From positions 1,364,001 through 1,428,000 of the forward strand of contig NZ_RKSM01000001.1 of the NCBI RefSeq assembly GCF_008729015.1: a stretch of 64,000 nt of DNA, written 5' to 3'. Numbering within the stretch: position 1 is the stretch's first letter; each line of letters begins with the position of its first letter. The DNA is from Haloarcula sp. CBA1129 (GTDB taxonomy: Archaea; Halobacteriota; Halobacteria; Halobacteriales; Haloarculaceae). Below, one piece after another: positions 1-8,317 of this stretch. The notes beneath the pieces were generated by a model. It saw only the letters and a list, made by a program, of their open reading frames with translations. It had not been told where the DNA came from and ran no database searches. Made by a program: the position numbers and the translations under genes.

Positions 1-95
1 GCGACACCGGCTTCGAGGGTCTCGGACCCGCCACGCGGGACGCGCAGTGATACGTCGGCCGATACCTCGGTCGGGGGAGTCGCCTGCAGCGACAT
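1..95 (-). CDS. partial hypothetical protein (N terminus only)
   Basis: A leftward frame opens with ATG at 95 and stays open to the left edge of the window. It begins MSLQATPPTEVSADVSL and continues with RVPRGGSETLEAGV. Codon third positions are mostly G or C (about 24 of 30), as expected for a haloarchaeal gene, and this is the only frame at this edge that looks coding. No TATA box lies at leaderless distance. Transcription would have to start further upstream and pass through the GC-rich structured segment. The family is not recognised. Confidence 0.42.
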   Translation of the reverse strand, partial: MSLQATPPTEVSADVSLRVPRGGSETLEAGV

Positions 96-97
96 AA

Positions 98-480
98 CGC
101 CGACGGCCGGAGTCGAACCGGGCCCGGAGGGCACTCACCGGTCGAGTCGCGTCGGTCGGGGGCTGCGCGAGGTGTGGCGGGCGCGTACGTCCGGCCCGGA
201 AGGGCCGGTACAGGATTCCCACACCAGAAGGATGGAGAACCCGAGGGCTGGACAGCGAGATAGCAACACGAGACAGTACAGGCTCAGGGGCGAGTGACGG
301 CACACCGACAGGCCACACTGGGCGGTGCAGACCTATCAGACGGAGCCGCCGAGCGGGAGGGAAAGCCCCATCGCTCGACAGTGAGCCGTGCCGAATCGCC
401 GCCGCAGTGCGGCGTCCGTGAGTGGGACGCCGGTCCCACGGCGGCGAACCAGTCTATGGTGCCACGGGCGGAATCTTCAC
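98..480 (+). ncRNA. candidate large structured RNA (or structured leader on the other strand)
   Basis: This segment is very GC-rich but broken by stops in all frames, which is atypical both of haloarchaeal genes and of their AT-richer spacers. It contains exact hairpins: 191-208 (7-bp stem, GGAA tetraloop) nested inside a 7-bp pairing 171-177/219-225; 422-428/433-439 (7 bp); and 398-405/439-446 (8 bp) enclosing a multibranch region. There are also 105-110/118-124 (one bulge) and 100-105/150-155. The GNRA-type loop exists only on the plus strand, so plus is preferred. The invariant RNase P motifs (GAGGAAAGUCC, ACAGAA) and SRP helix 8 motifs are absent on both strands. An alternative is a long 5' leader of the leftward gene at 95. 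Confidence 0.4.
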
Positions 481-754
481 CGAGCGGGTGTCCGCGGCGG
501 CCCGTCCCCCGATAAGGGGTGCATACTCGACCGTAGCGTCGAGGCTACGTTCGATGGCCGACCGCCCGCTGTACAGCCAGCGAGCGAACGACGTTGGCGC
601 GGGAACGGGGATTGCGTAGGTCATGGGTCACCACGTCGGTGAAAGCGACGTATCTACGACCAGAACCGGTGATATATTAAATCTGTTTCAGACGTGGTAC
701 CAAATATCAAGCGATTCAGTAATCACTGGCGCGGTATCGAACGACAGCACGGTG
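481..754. other. intergenic region, no gene seen
   Basis: No credible reading frame is present. There is a hairpin at 532-537/544-549 (6 bp) and a small one at 507-510/516-519. The right part becomes AT-rich and carries a TATA-like sequence on the minus strand near 672-684. The copper ATPase gene ends at 755, facing this region with its 3' end, so any terminator for that gene would lie here; I see no clear one. Confidence 0.5.
672..684 (-). promoter_or_regulatory. TATA-like box reading leftward
   Basis: The minus strand reads TTTAATATATC, a good haloarchaeal TATA box in the only AT-rich stretch left of the ATPase gene. A start about 25 nt downstream would transcribe leftward through the hairpin-rich region toward the gene starting at 95, giving a leader of more than 500 nt. 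Confidence 0.35.
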
Positions 755-3142
755 TCAGTCGGCCGCCGTCGGTTGCTGTGGCGTCGCCGGTCCCTCAGCG
801 CTCGCCTCGCTGTGTGACGCGGTGCCCGCCAGCGCCCGCGTCGAGTTCCCGACGACGAGCAGGCTACTGGCCGTCATCGCTAGCGCCGCAAACAACGGGT
901 TCAGGACGCCGAACAGCGCCAGCGGGAGCGCCACGGCGTTGTAACAGAACGCCCATGCGAGGTTCTGGCGGACCCGGGTGCGGGTCGCGGCCGTCACCGC
1001 GAACACGTCTGGGACGGCCCGTAGGTCGTCCGACGTGACGACCGCGTCGGCCGCGTCGGCGGCCAGCGACGTGCCCGAGGCCATGGCGATGCCGAGGTCA
1101 GCGGCCGCGAGCGCGGGGGCGTCGTTGCTCCCGTCGCCGACCATCGCGACGGTCCCGCGGGACTGCAGTCGCTCGACGACTTCGGCTTTCGCCTCCGGTG
1201 GAACGCCGGCGAACACCTCGTCGACGCCGTCGTGGCGCTCGAACGGTGCGGCGGCCTCGGGACCGTCGCCGGTGATGACGACGACATCGCGGTCGCGGGC
1301 GAGCGTCGAGACGACCGACTCCCAGTTCGGGCGGAGCCTGTCGCCCGCGACGAGGGCGTCCCGCGCCGCGCCGTCCCAACCGACGAGCGCGGGGATGCAG
1401 CCGTTCGCGGTCGCGCGCTCACACCGACTCCGGAGGTCGGCCGGCACGTCGAGGCCGAGGTCGTCGAACAGTGCCGGTGACCCGACAGCGACGCGGTCCC
1501 CATCGACCGTGGCGCTGACGCCCCGCCCCGGGTGTTGTTCGAACCCGGAGACGGCGGCGTCGGGAACCGGGATGGCGTCGGTCACCGCCTCGGCGACGGG
1601 ATGGTCCGCGAACTGCTCGACCGCAGCCGCGCGAGCCATCGCCCGCTCGTCGGCCCGCTCCAGCAGTTCCATCTCGCCGGTCGTCAGCGTGCCCGTCTTG
1701 TCGAAGGCCACCACGTCTGCGTCGGTCGCCGTTTCGAACACCGCATCGCCGGTGACGACGGTCCCGCCGTCCAGCGCCCGACGGATGCCCGCCGCGGTCG
1801 CCAGTGGCGTCGCCAGTCCCAGCGCACAGGGACAGGAGACCACGAGCACTGCCAAGCCGGTCAGCATCGCATCCGTAGGTGTTGCCCCAGCGGCCAGATG
1901 CGCGCCGGTGGCAAGAACGGCCAGCACGACCACCAGCGGGACGAAGACGGCGGCAATGCGGTCGACGAGACGCTGAACGCCGCCGCGGGTGCTCTGGACC
2001 TCCCACAGCAGGTTCGTGAGGCGGTCGACGGTGCTCTCGGCGTCCGGCCCGACGCGAACGACGACGCCGCCCTGCGTAACCAGCGACCCGCCGATGACTT
2101 CGTCGTCGTCCGTTTTTCGGACGGCAAGCGATTCGCCAGTCACGAGCGATTCATCAACGGCAGCGGTCCCCTCGACGACGGTCCCGTCGACGGGGATTCG
2201 CTCGCCGGAGCGGACGACGACTTCGTCGCCGGCCGACAGCGCGCCAACGTCGACTTCCTCGTGGCCCCCGTCGGTTCGTCGGCGTGCGCTATCGGCCCGC
2301 TGGGTCGTGAACTCCGTGAGGCGGTCCAGCGCGGCCCGCCGGACCCGGTCCTGATAGTAGTCGCCGACTGAGACGGCCATGACGATGACCGTCGCCACGT
2401 CGAAGTACACCTCTGTCTGTCCCAAGATGACAGCGACGACGCTGTACAGGAAGGCAGTCACGGCGGCCATCGCCACCAGCAAATCCATGTTCGGCCGGCC
2501 GGCACGGAGGCTGACGTACGCCCCGCGAAGCAGCGGCCATCCGGTGTAGCCGACCACGACGCCAGTCATCACAGCCATGTTCCACAGCAGGTAATCCCCC
2601 GCTTGCCCGCTCGGGTCGAACAGCAACAGCGACGGGTCGACGCCGAGGTAGGCGGGATAGAGAAAGAGAATGTACCACAGCATCGTCATCATCCCGAAGA
2701 AACCGCCAACGATGAGACGCCCCTCCAGTTCGTACTCGTCGTCGGTCTCCGTGGCCTGCAGACTGGCGTCGTAGCCGGTGCCGGCCACCGCGTCCGCGAG
2801 GTCCGACTCAGAGAGCGCGTCGGCGTCGTAGGTGAGTTTCATCGTCCCCGTCGGGTAACTGGCGGCCGCGGCAGCGACGCCCTCGTGGTCCGTGGCCCGC
2901 GCTTCCAGAAACGTCTCGCAGGTCGCACAGTGCATTCCCTCAACGGAGAGAAAGGCCGTCTCGCCGTCGGCCTCGTCCGGGTCGGGTCCGGTGTCGGCCG
3001 CGTCGCGGGTCTCCGTCGCCGGGTCGTCGAGCGTCCGCGCGACTTCCAGACAGCCCCGACAGCAGAACGTCCCCTCGACGGCGTCGTCGCTGACGGGCGC
3101 GTCAACCGGCAGGTCACAGAGCGTGCAGGTGGTCACATCCAT
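755..3142 (-). CDS. copA: Cu+-translocating P-type ATPase
   Basis: P1B-type ATPase of 795 aa that moves Cu+ across the cytoplasmic membrane at the cost of ATP. The N terminus has a Cys-rich metal-binding segment (CTLCDLP, then FCCRGC). A heavy-metal domain follows with GMHCATC (Cys72, Cys75). The transmembrane metal site is CPC at 437-439, the phosphorylated Asp is D481 in DKTGTLT, and the HP and GDGSNDAPAL hinge motifs follow. The ATG at 3142 is chosen because it overlaps the end of the upstream membrane-protein gene and starts just before the first Cys cluster; the frame extends further upstream but only inside that gene. The Cys-rich N terminus and the position beside a haem-copper oxidase suggest the CcoI/FixI role of copper delivery to the oxidase rather than simple detoxification. 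Confidence 0.93.
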   Translation of the reverse strand: MDVTTCTLCDLPVDAPVSDDAVEGTFCCRGCLEVARTLDDPATETRDAADTGPDPDEADGETAFLSVEGMHCATCETFLEARATDHEGVAAAAASYPTGTMKLTYDADALSESDLADAVAGTGYDASLQATETDDEYELEGRLIVGGFFGMMTMLWYILFLYPAYLGVDPSLLLFDPSGQAGDYLLWNMAVMTGVVVGYTGWPLLRGAYVSLRAGRPNMDLLVAMAAVTAFLYSVVAVILGQTEVYFDVATVIVMAVSVGDYYQDRVRRAALDRLTEFTTQRADSARRRTDGGHEEVDVGALSAGDEVVVRSGERIPVDGTVVEGTAAVDESLVTGESLAVRKTDDDEVIGGSLVTQGGVVVRVGPDAESTVDRLTNLLWEVQSTRGGVQRLVDRIAAVFVPLVVVLAVLATGAHLAAGATPTDAMLTGLAVLVVSCPCALGLATPLATAAGIRRALDGGTVVTGDAVFETATDADVVAFDKTGTLTTGEMELLERADERAMARAAAVEQFADHPVAEAVTDAIPVPDAAVSGFEQHPGRGVSATVDGDRVAVGSPALFDDLGLDVPADLRSRCERATANGCIPALVGWDGAARDALVAGDRLRPNWESVVSTLARDRDVVVITGDGPEAAAPFERHDGVDEVFAGVPPEAKAEVVERLQSRGTVAMVGDGSNDAPALAAADLGIAMASGTSLAADAADAVVTSDDLRAVPDVFAVTAATRTRVRQNLAWAFCYNAVALPLALFGVLNPLFAALAMTASSLLVVGNSTRALAGTASHSEASAEGPATPQQPTAAD

Positions 3143-3906
3143 GGCATCGGCAGGGGTGGTTTCGGGATGGCGATACCGAACGCCGCTAGCCCGTTCGACA
3201 GCGGGACGAGCGCGAGCGCGATGAAAACGATACCAAGCACCCGGTGTAGCGTCGCGCGATGGCCCGGCGAGAGCGTCCCGAAGGCGGTCCCGTAGGCGAA
3301 CACCAGCGGAAACGTCCCGAGGCCGAGCGCGGCCAACGAGAGGCCGCCGGTGAACGCGGAGCCAGTCGCGAACGCGTACAGGAACGCCGGATAGAGCAGC
3401 GGGCAGGGGAGCAGGCCGTGCATCGCGCCCAGCGCGACCATTCCCGGACCGTCGACCCACCGGTCGACCCGCTCGACGAGCGACGCGGAGAGGCGCTGGA
3501 ACAGGTCACCGACCAGCGGCAGCGACCGAGCCACGTCAACGGCGCGACCACGCGAAAGATACCCGAGACCGACGGTGATGATCGCGAGACCGACGAAAAC
3601 CCCGACGGCTCCCCGGACGACGGTCCCGAGGCGTGCCAGACCGGCGACGTCGTACAGAACGCTGCCAGCAGCGCCAAGTACCGTCCCGACGACCGCATAG
3701 CTCAGCGTCCGGCCGGCGTTAAACAGCGCGTGCTGGCGTATCTCGTGGCCGGACACCGGCCCGCCGTCGTCAAGTCTGTCGGCGTAGGTGGTGACTAACG
3801 GTCCGCACATTCCGAGGCAGTGGACGCTGCCGACGAGGCCCAGTCCGACGAACGCCGCGAGGCCGGCCGTTTCACCGGAGCTCAGCCCCGCCGTCCCGAA
3901 CTGCAT
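3133..3906 (-). CDS. TauE/SafE (UreH-domain) family membrane protein
   Basis: Polytopic membrane protein of 257 aa with about six or seven hydrophobic segments. The N-terminal region carries GSVHCLGMCGP, the signature of the COG2836 branch of the TauE/SafE superfamily. In bacteria this branch is found beside ccoI/fixI copper ATPase genes and is implicated in cytochrome oxidase assembly. Here too it lies directly upstream of, and overlaps by 10 bp, the Cu+-ATPase gene, so the two are probably co-translated. The conserved Cys-x3-Cys and His are candidate metal ligands. The substrate cannot be told from sequence. Confidence 0.82.
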   Translation of the reverse strand: MQFGTAGLSSGETAGLAAFVGLGLVGSVHCLGMCGPLVTTYADRLDDGGPVSGHEIRQHALFNAGRTLSYAVVGTVLGAAGSVLYDVAGLARLGTVVRGAVGVFVGLAIITVGLGYLSRGRAVDVARSLPLVGDLFQRLSASLVERVDRWVDGPGMVALGAMHGLLPCPLLYPAFLYAFATGSAFTGGLSLAALGLGTFPLVFAYGTAFGTLSPGHRATLHRVLGIVFIALALVPLSNGLAAFGIAIPKPPLPMPWM

Positions 3907-3907
3907 A

Positions 3908-4084
3908 TCAGACGGTACGCGACTCTGTTGGTTGTGTCATCCAGAACAGACTGCCGGCAATGATGATGACGCTGACCAGCGAGAGTGCAACGATGGAGCG
4001 TCCGGTTCCCTGCATGTAGTACGCGACAGGTGCGAGTCCGAGCAGCGCCAGCAACGTTACGAGCCGAGGGCTTGACGCAGACAT
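3908..4084 (-). CDS. small membrane protein next to ba3 oxidase
   Basis: A 58-aa protein starting MSASSPRLVTLLALLG with two hydrophobic helices separated by YYMQGTGRSI. The ATG at 4084 is preferred over longer in-frame starts because a TATA box lies 27 nt upstream, giving a leaderless transcript. It ends two bases before the ATG (3906) of the TauE/SafE gene, so it heads the copper-ATPase operon. Its small size and its place between copper handling and oxidase genes suggest an oxidase accessory or assembly protein, but no family is recognised. Confidence 0.7.
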   Translation of the reverse strand: MSASSPRLVTLLALLGLAPVAYYMQGTGRSIVALSLVSVIIIAGSLFWMTQPTESRTV

Positions 4085-4106
4085 GTCTGGCCGTACGTTA
4101 GAGGGA

Positions 4107-4116
4107 TTATAAAAAG
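4107..4116 (-). promoter_or_regulatory. TATA box of the copper-delivery operon
   Basis: The minus strand reads CTTTTTATAA centred about 27 nt upstream of the ATG at 4084. This is the normal spacing for a leaderless haloarchaeal transcript starting at the 58-aa gene. The divergent oxidase operon starts at 4252, so 4085-4251 is a shared intergenic region. Confidence 0.6.
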
Positions 4117-4251
4117 AAACGGGTCGTTCCTGCCGGCTGAAAACACCATCAGGGGTTTTTTTAGGTAATCTGCTATTCTCCCAGATATGGTACGGCACGA
4201 AGCCAGAAGCAGTCAGCTGCCGGATTCGCACGACGCGGTGGGGGTGCGACG

Positions 4252-5478
4252 ATGGCGCTGAGTCGGCGACAGTTCGTCGGTGCCGCGGCCGGGACAGCGG
4301 CGCTGGCCGCGACCGGCACGGCGACAGCACAAGAGGAACCGGACTACGGCGGCTGGTTCGACGACGTCTCGAACTACGATGGAACCGTCGACAAGCGAGG
4401 TCAAGACTCTGTTACAATCACCGTCGGCGCGCAGGGCAACAACGGCGCGTTCGCCTTCGACCCGCCGGCAGTAATGGTCAACCCGGGCACAGAGGTTGTC
4501 TGGGAATGGAACGGCGAAGGCGGCGGCCACAACGTCGTTTCGGACGGCGACGGGCCGCTTGACTCAGGCAGCCCGGTCAGCGAGGCCGGAACGACCTACA
4601 GCCACACCTTCGAGTCAGAGGGGCTGTTCAAGTACGTCTGTACACCCCACAAAACGCTCGGCATGAAAGGCGCAATCGTCGTTCGGCCCGGCGGCGGTAG
4701 CTCCGGCGACGGGGGTTCCGGCGGCCAACAGCAACAGGGACCACCCGCAAACCCGGACTACGGCGGCTGGTTCGACGACGTTTCGAACTACAACGGAACG
4801 ACGGTCGACAGAACCGATGCCGACAGCGTCGAGATATCAGTCGGCGCACAGGGCAACAACGGCGCGTTCGCCTTCGACCCGCCGGCAGTCCGGGTAACAC
4901 CCGGGACCGAAGTGACGTGGACATGGACCGGTGAAGGCGGCGGCCACAACGTCGTTTCGGACGGCGACGGGCCGCTCGACTCGGGCGACCCCGTCAGCGA
5001 ATCCGGGACCACCTACAGCCATACCTTCGAAGAGATGGGCGTGTACAAGTACGTCTGTACACCCCACAAAACGCTCGGCATGAAAGGCGCCGTCGTTGTC
5101 GGCGGCCCGCTCGGTGGCAGCGGTGGCAGCGGCGGCGGACAGGAGGGCGGCGGTATCGAGCTCTCCGGCCCGCAGTGGCTCCTTTCAGGCTCGGTCCTGT
5201 TGGCGTTCTTCTCGCCGCTGTTGTTCGCAGTCGCGATGCGACGCCGCCAGAACGGGCGACCGCCACAGACGGGTGGGGGTGGCGAGCTACAGCGGGCGAC
5301 CGGCCCGGAGCCGGTTGAAGAGGCTGCGGAAACGGAACCGGCTGTCGAGCTGGGCCACGACGAGTACGACCCGAAGGGAACGGCGGCGCTGGTCGCCTTC
5401 TACTTCGTGTTGATCGGCCTGCTGTGGGTGTTCATGTACTTCGTCGAGTTCCTCGGCCGTGTCTCAATAATCGGGTGA
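4252..5478 (+). CDS. membrane-anchored tandem halocyanin (two blue-copper domains)
   Basis: Protein of 408 aa. A twin-arginine signal (SRRQFVG then an Ala-rich core) exports the folded protein. Two near-identical plastocyanin-like domains follow (about 28-145 and 165-280). Each begins DYGGWFDDVSNY and contains the type I copper ligands in GGGHNVV and YVCTPHKTLGMKG (His, Cys, His, Met). A Gly-rich linker leads to two C-terminal membrane helices (about 310-335 and 378-400). Halocyanins carry electrons in place of cytochrome c. The gene is first in the oxidase operon, 4 bases before subunit II, so it most likely feeds electrons to the CuA site. The duplication plus a two-helix anchor is unusual compared with the single-domain lipoprotein halocyanins common in the group. 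Confidence 0.93.
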   Translation: MALSRRQFVGAAAGTAALAATGTATAQEEPDYGGWFDDVSNYDGTVDKRGQDSVTITVGAQGNNGAFAFDPPAVMVNPGTEVVWEWNGEGGGHNVVSDGDGPLDSGSPVSEAGTTYSHTFESEGLFKYVCTPHKTLGMKGAIVVRPGGGSSGDGGSGGQQQQGPPANPDYGGWFDDVSNYNGTTVDRTDADSVEISVGAQGNNGAFAFDPPAVRVTPGTEVTWTWTGEGGGHNVVSDGDGPLDSGDPVSESGTTYSHTFEEMGVYKYVCTPHKTLGMKGAVVVGGPLGGSGGSGGGQEGGGIELSGPQWLLSGSVLLAFFSPLLFAVAMRRRQNGRPPQTGGGGELQRATGPEPVEEAAETEPAVELGHDEYDPKGTAALVAFYFVLIGLLWVFMYFVEFLGRVSIIG

Positions 5479-5482
5479 TACC

Positions 5483-6052
5483 ATGCAGGTTCATAGATTC
5501 GAAAAAGTCTGGCTCGGTGCAGCGATACTGCTCATCGTCGGATTCATCGCCACCATCGCCTACGGTTCGGTCGGCGTCGGTGTCGGAATGGTCGACGATT
5601 CGGGCGGACAGATCAGCGCACAGGCGGTACAGAACGGTAACACTGGAACCCCATTTGACGACCCCGGCGTCGTCAAAGAGGACGGTCAGTACGTCGTGTA
5701 CGTCGTCGCCCGGCAGTTCCAGTTCGTGCCCGGCAGCGGGGACACACCGGTCCGTGTGCCCGCGGGGGCGAACGTCACGTTCAGAGTAACCAGTGCCGAC
5801 GTGGTACACGGTTTCTCCGTTGTCGAGACCAACATCAACACGATGGTCATTCCGGGGCAGGTCTCGGAAGTCTCGGCCCGGTTCAACGAGCCCGGCACCT
5901 ACGGGCTTATCTGTCACGAATACTGCGGGGCGGCCCATCACACGATGGGCGGTTCCGTCGAAGTCGTCCCGCCGGAGGAGTACGATATGCAGCAAGAGAA
6001 TATCGAACAACCCGAAGATGATGCACAGGCCCAACAGGAGGCGGATCAGTAA
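5483..6052 (+). CDS. cbaB: ba3-type cytochrome oxidase subunit II
   Basis: Protein of 189 aa with one N-terminal membrane helix and an extracellular cupredoxin domain. The binuclear CuA ligands are visible: a His in DVVHGFSV, then CHEYCGAAHHTMGG (Cys-x3-Cys, His, Met). It receives electrons from the halocyanin and passes them to subunit I. The short length and single N-terminal helix match ba3 (type B) oxidases rather than two-helix aa3 subunits. Its stop TAA overlaps the ATG of subunit I by one base. Confidence 0.93.
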   Translation: MQVHRFEKVWLGAAILLIVGFIATIAYGSVGVGVGMVDDSGGQISAQAVQNGNTGTPFDDPGVVKEDGQYVVYVVARQFQFVPGSGDTPVRVPAGANVTFRVTSADVVHGFSVVETNINTMVIPGQVSEVSARFNEPGTYGLICHEYCGAAHHTMGGSVEVVPPEEYDMQQENIEQPEDDAQAQQEADQ

Positions 6053-7740
6053 TGGTGTTCGTCGACTCCTATCCGAAAACGTCGAAGCTCGTCCGTAGCG
6101 AGTTCCTCGTGTCGTTCGTCGCCCTCGGAATCGGTGCGTTGTTCGGCGTCATTCAGGCGCTCCATCGAACCGGCGTGTTCCGGGGCTTCGTCAGTTCGGC
6201 CGACTACTACACGATTCTGACGGGCCACGGCGTCCTGCTGGCGCTTGTGTTTACCACGTTCTTCATCGCGGGACTGTTCGCATGGGCTGTCGCCAACAGT
6301 CTCGAACGGGAGCTGCCACAGCGCATCTCTTGGTCGGCCTTCTGGATAATGCTCACGGGGACAGTGCTCGCGGCCGTGTCCATCATCGGCGGCATTGTCG
6401 GCTCCCCAACGATTCTGGGTCACGACCTCGAAGCCGACGTGCTGTTTACCTTCTACGCACCGATGAAGGCACATCCGGCGTTCTACATCGGCGCTGCGCT
6501 CATCATCGTCGGCTCGTGGGTCGCCGGCCTCGCGTACTTCAAGTCCCTGTGGGACTGGCGCTCGGAGAACCCAGACGAACGTATTCCGTTGCAGACGTTC
6601 ATGGTTCTGACGACGATGCTGATGTGGTACGTCTCCACCATCGGCGTCGCCGTTGAAGTCGTCGCCTTCCTCATCCCGTGGTCGCTCGGACTCATCCAGA
6701 ACGTCGACCCACTGCTGACGCGGACGCTGTTCTGGTACTTCGGCCACCCGGTCGTGTACTTCTGGCTCATGCCGGCGTACCTCGTCTGGTACACTATTCT
6801 GCCGAAGTTGGCCGGCGGACGACTGTTCAGTGACCCGCTGGCCCGCGTGGTCTTCGTCGCCTTCCTGCTGCTGTCGACTCCAGTCGGTTTCCACCACCAG
6901 TACACCGACCCCGGCATCCCATCGGGATATAAATTCATCGCGATGACGAACACGATGTTCTTGCTGTTGCCCTCGCTGTTGACCGCGTTCACCGTGGTCG
7001 CCTCAGTTGAACACGGCGCTCGCCAGCGGGGTGCAAAGGGCTACCTCTCTTGGCTTCGGAATCTGCCGTGGGGCAAGCCGGCCTTCGCCGGCTGTATGCT
7101 CGCCGGCCTGATGTTCGCCGCGGGAGGCTTCTCCGGCATGATCAACGCCGGGATGAACATCAACTACCTCATCCACAACACCATCTGGGTGCCCGGCCAC
7201 TTCCATCTCACCGTCGGGACTGCGTTCGCGCTGACGGCGATGGCTATCAGCTACTGGCTGGTCCCACAGATTACCGGGAAGAAACTCCGGCAGCGCAGTA
7301 TCGCTGTGCTCCAGCCATACGTCTGGTTCGTGGGCATGGCAGTGATGTCGAACGCAATGCACCGTGCGGGCCTCGCCGGCATTCCACGACGGACTGCCGA
7401 GCCGACGTACGACGAGTTCGCCTTCGAGGGCGTCGCCGGAACGGTCGGTGAAATGCGAATCCAGATAGCTATCGGCGGCTTCCTGCTGTTCGTCGGCGCG
7501 GCGATGTTCCTCATCGTCATGGCCGACACCCTGCTCGCTCGCCGTGGCGGGACGCTGTCGGTCAACGGCAACATCCCGGAGCCGCTGTCCGGCGCGGACC
7601 ACAGCCCACGGATTCTGGACAACTACAAGCTCTGGACGGCGATTGCCCTGCTGCTCATCGTCATCGCCTACGGGCCGCCACTTGCCAGCATGGTCGCTGA
7701 CGGCCTGTTCGCGCCCGGTAGCCCGCCGATCCCGGTCTAA
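6052..7740 (+). CDS. cbaA: ba3-type cytochrome oxidase subunit I
   Basis: Protein of 562 aa with about 13 membrane helices. It is the catalytic haem-copper subunit that reduces O2 to water and pumps protons. Ligand motifs in order are TGHGVLLAL (low-spin haem His), WYFGHPVVYFW (CuB His and the cross-linked Tyr), HHQYTDPG (two CuB His) and WVPGHFHLTVG (high- and low-spin haem His). The motif set and the lack of D-channel signatures fit the B-type family described as cbaA in Natronomonas pharaonis. It is translationally coupled to subunit II. Confidence 0.94.
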   Translation: MVFVDSYPKTSKLVRSEFLVSFVALGIGALFGVIQALHRTGVFRGFVSSADYYTILTGHGVLLALVFTTFFIAGLFAWAVANSLERELPQRISWSAFWIMLTGTVLAAVSIIGGIVGSPTILGHDLEADVLFTFYAPMKAHPAFYIGAALIIVGSWVAGLAYFKSLWDWRSENPDERIPLQTFMVLTTMLMWYVSTIGVAVEVVAFLIPWSLGLIQNVDPLLTRTLFWYFGHPVVYFWLMPAYLVWYTILPKLAGGRLFSDPLARVVFVAFLLLSTPVGFHHQYTDPGIPSGYKFIAMTNTMFLLLPSLLTAFTVVASVEHGARQRGAKGYLSWLRNLPWGKPAFAGCMLAGLMFAAGGFSGMINAGMNINYLIHNTIWVPGHFHLTVGTAFALTAMAISYWLVPQITGKKLRQRSIAVLQPYVWFVGMAVMSNAMHRAGLAGIPRRTAEPTYDEFAFEGVAGTVGEMRIQIAIGGFLLFVGAAMFLIVMADTLLARRGGTLSVNGNIPEPLSGADHSPRILDNYKLWTAIALLLIVIAYGPPLASMVADGLFAPGSPPIPV

Positions 7741-7763
7741 CACCACTTCACTACGCTTTCATC

Positions 7764-8312
7764 ATGTTCGACGACGTCGACGGTCCGGAGCAGAAAACGC
7801 TGCTACGACTCCTCATCATCGCCGGAATCGGCATCCCGATCCTCATCGAAGTCGTTACCTTCGGGAGTATGATGGGGCACCACTTGATCGGTGACGCCGG
7901 GGACGAGGCGGTCCCCGAAACGCCGACTGCGGAGTCGGCCGGTGTCGGCGTCGGCGACCCGATTCTCGACTCCTCCGCAGTCGCAGCCCGCATCGATTCG
8001 GCATCTGTCGTCACTGCGGACGAGGGGTGGCGATTCACGCTCGCGGTGAACGTGACGAACACCGGGTCAGATCCCGCGGCAGTTCGACTCGACAGCGTCA
8101 CGACCCGCAGCGGAGAGACGGTTGCGGAAGCCGCAAGCACTGGGAAGCTACCGGCGGGACAAGCTGACGACGTGACCAAGTCGTGGCTGCTTCCCCCCGG
8201 CGAACGTCCGGACACCGTTTCTGTAACGGTGTTCGTGTATCCGGATGAGTCGGAAACGCAATCGACACAATACACCGTTGCGCTCGGTGATATCCCCGTT
8301 TCGAACCGCTGA
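7764..8312 (+). CDS. oxidase-operon protein with one membrane helix and an extracellular beta domain
   Basis: Protein of 182 aa. Residues 14-36 form one hydrophobic helix (LLIIAGIGIPILIEVVTFG). The rest is polar and, from about 85, reads like an Ig-like or FxLYD-type beta domain with VNVTNTGSDPAAVRL. It starts 23 bases after subunit I on the same strand, so it belongs to the oxidase operon and may be a small auxiliary subunit or assembly factor. It has no metal-binding signature, and its homology to known oxidase subunits is not clear. Confidence 0.75.
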   Translation: MFDDVDGPEQKTLLRLLIIAGIGIPILIEVVTFGSMMGHHLIGDAGDEAVPETPTAESAGVGVGDPILDSSAVAARIDSASVVTADEGWRFTLAVNVTNTGSDPAAVRLDSVTTRSGETVAEAASTGKLPAGQADDVTKSWLLPPGERPDTVSVTVFVYPDESETQSTQYTVALGDIPVSNR

Positions 8313-8317
8313 CCGCC

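Noticed and set aside
98-160. tRNA-like T arm on the minus strand (GGTTCGACTCC)
   Set aside because: Only about 34 nt separate the possible acceptor halves, with no D arm or anticodon arm, so it cannot be a normal tRNA.
96-480. RNase P RNA or SRP 7S RNA on either strand
   Set aside because: The nearly invariant RNase P sequences (GAGGAAAGUCC and ACAGAA) and the SRP helix 8 loop are missing on both strands, despite the rich hairpin content.
978-1976. 332-codon frame antisense to the copper ATPase gene
   Set aside because: It lies wholly inside a confidently identified gene; composition (Ser, Ala, Thr, Arg) is that of a high-GC shadow frame.
3143-3460. N-terminal extension of the copper ATPase to 901 aa
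   Set aside because: The extra 106 residues lie in another frame of the TauE/SafE gene and are Arg-rich; the Cys-rich N-terminal domain starts right after the ATG at 3142.
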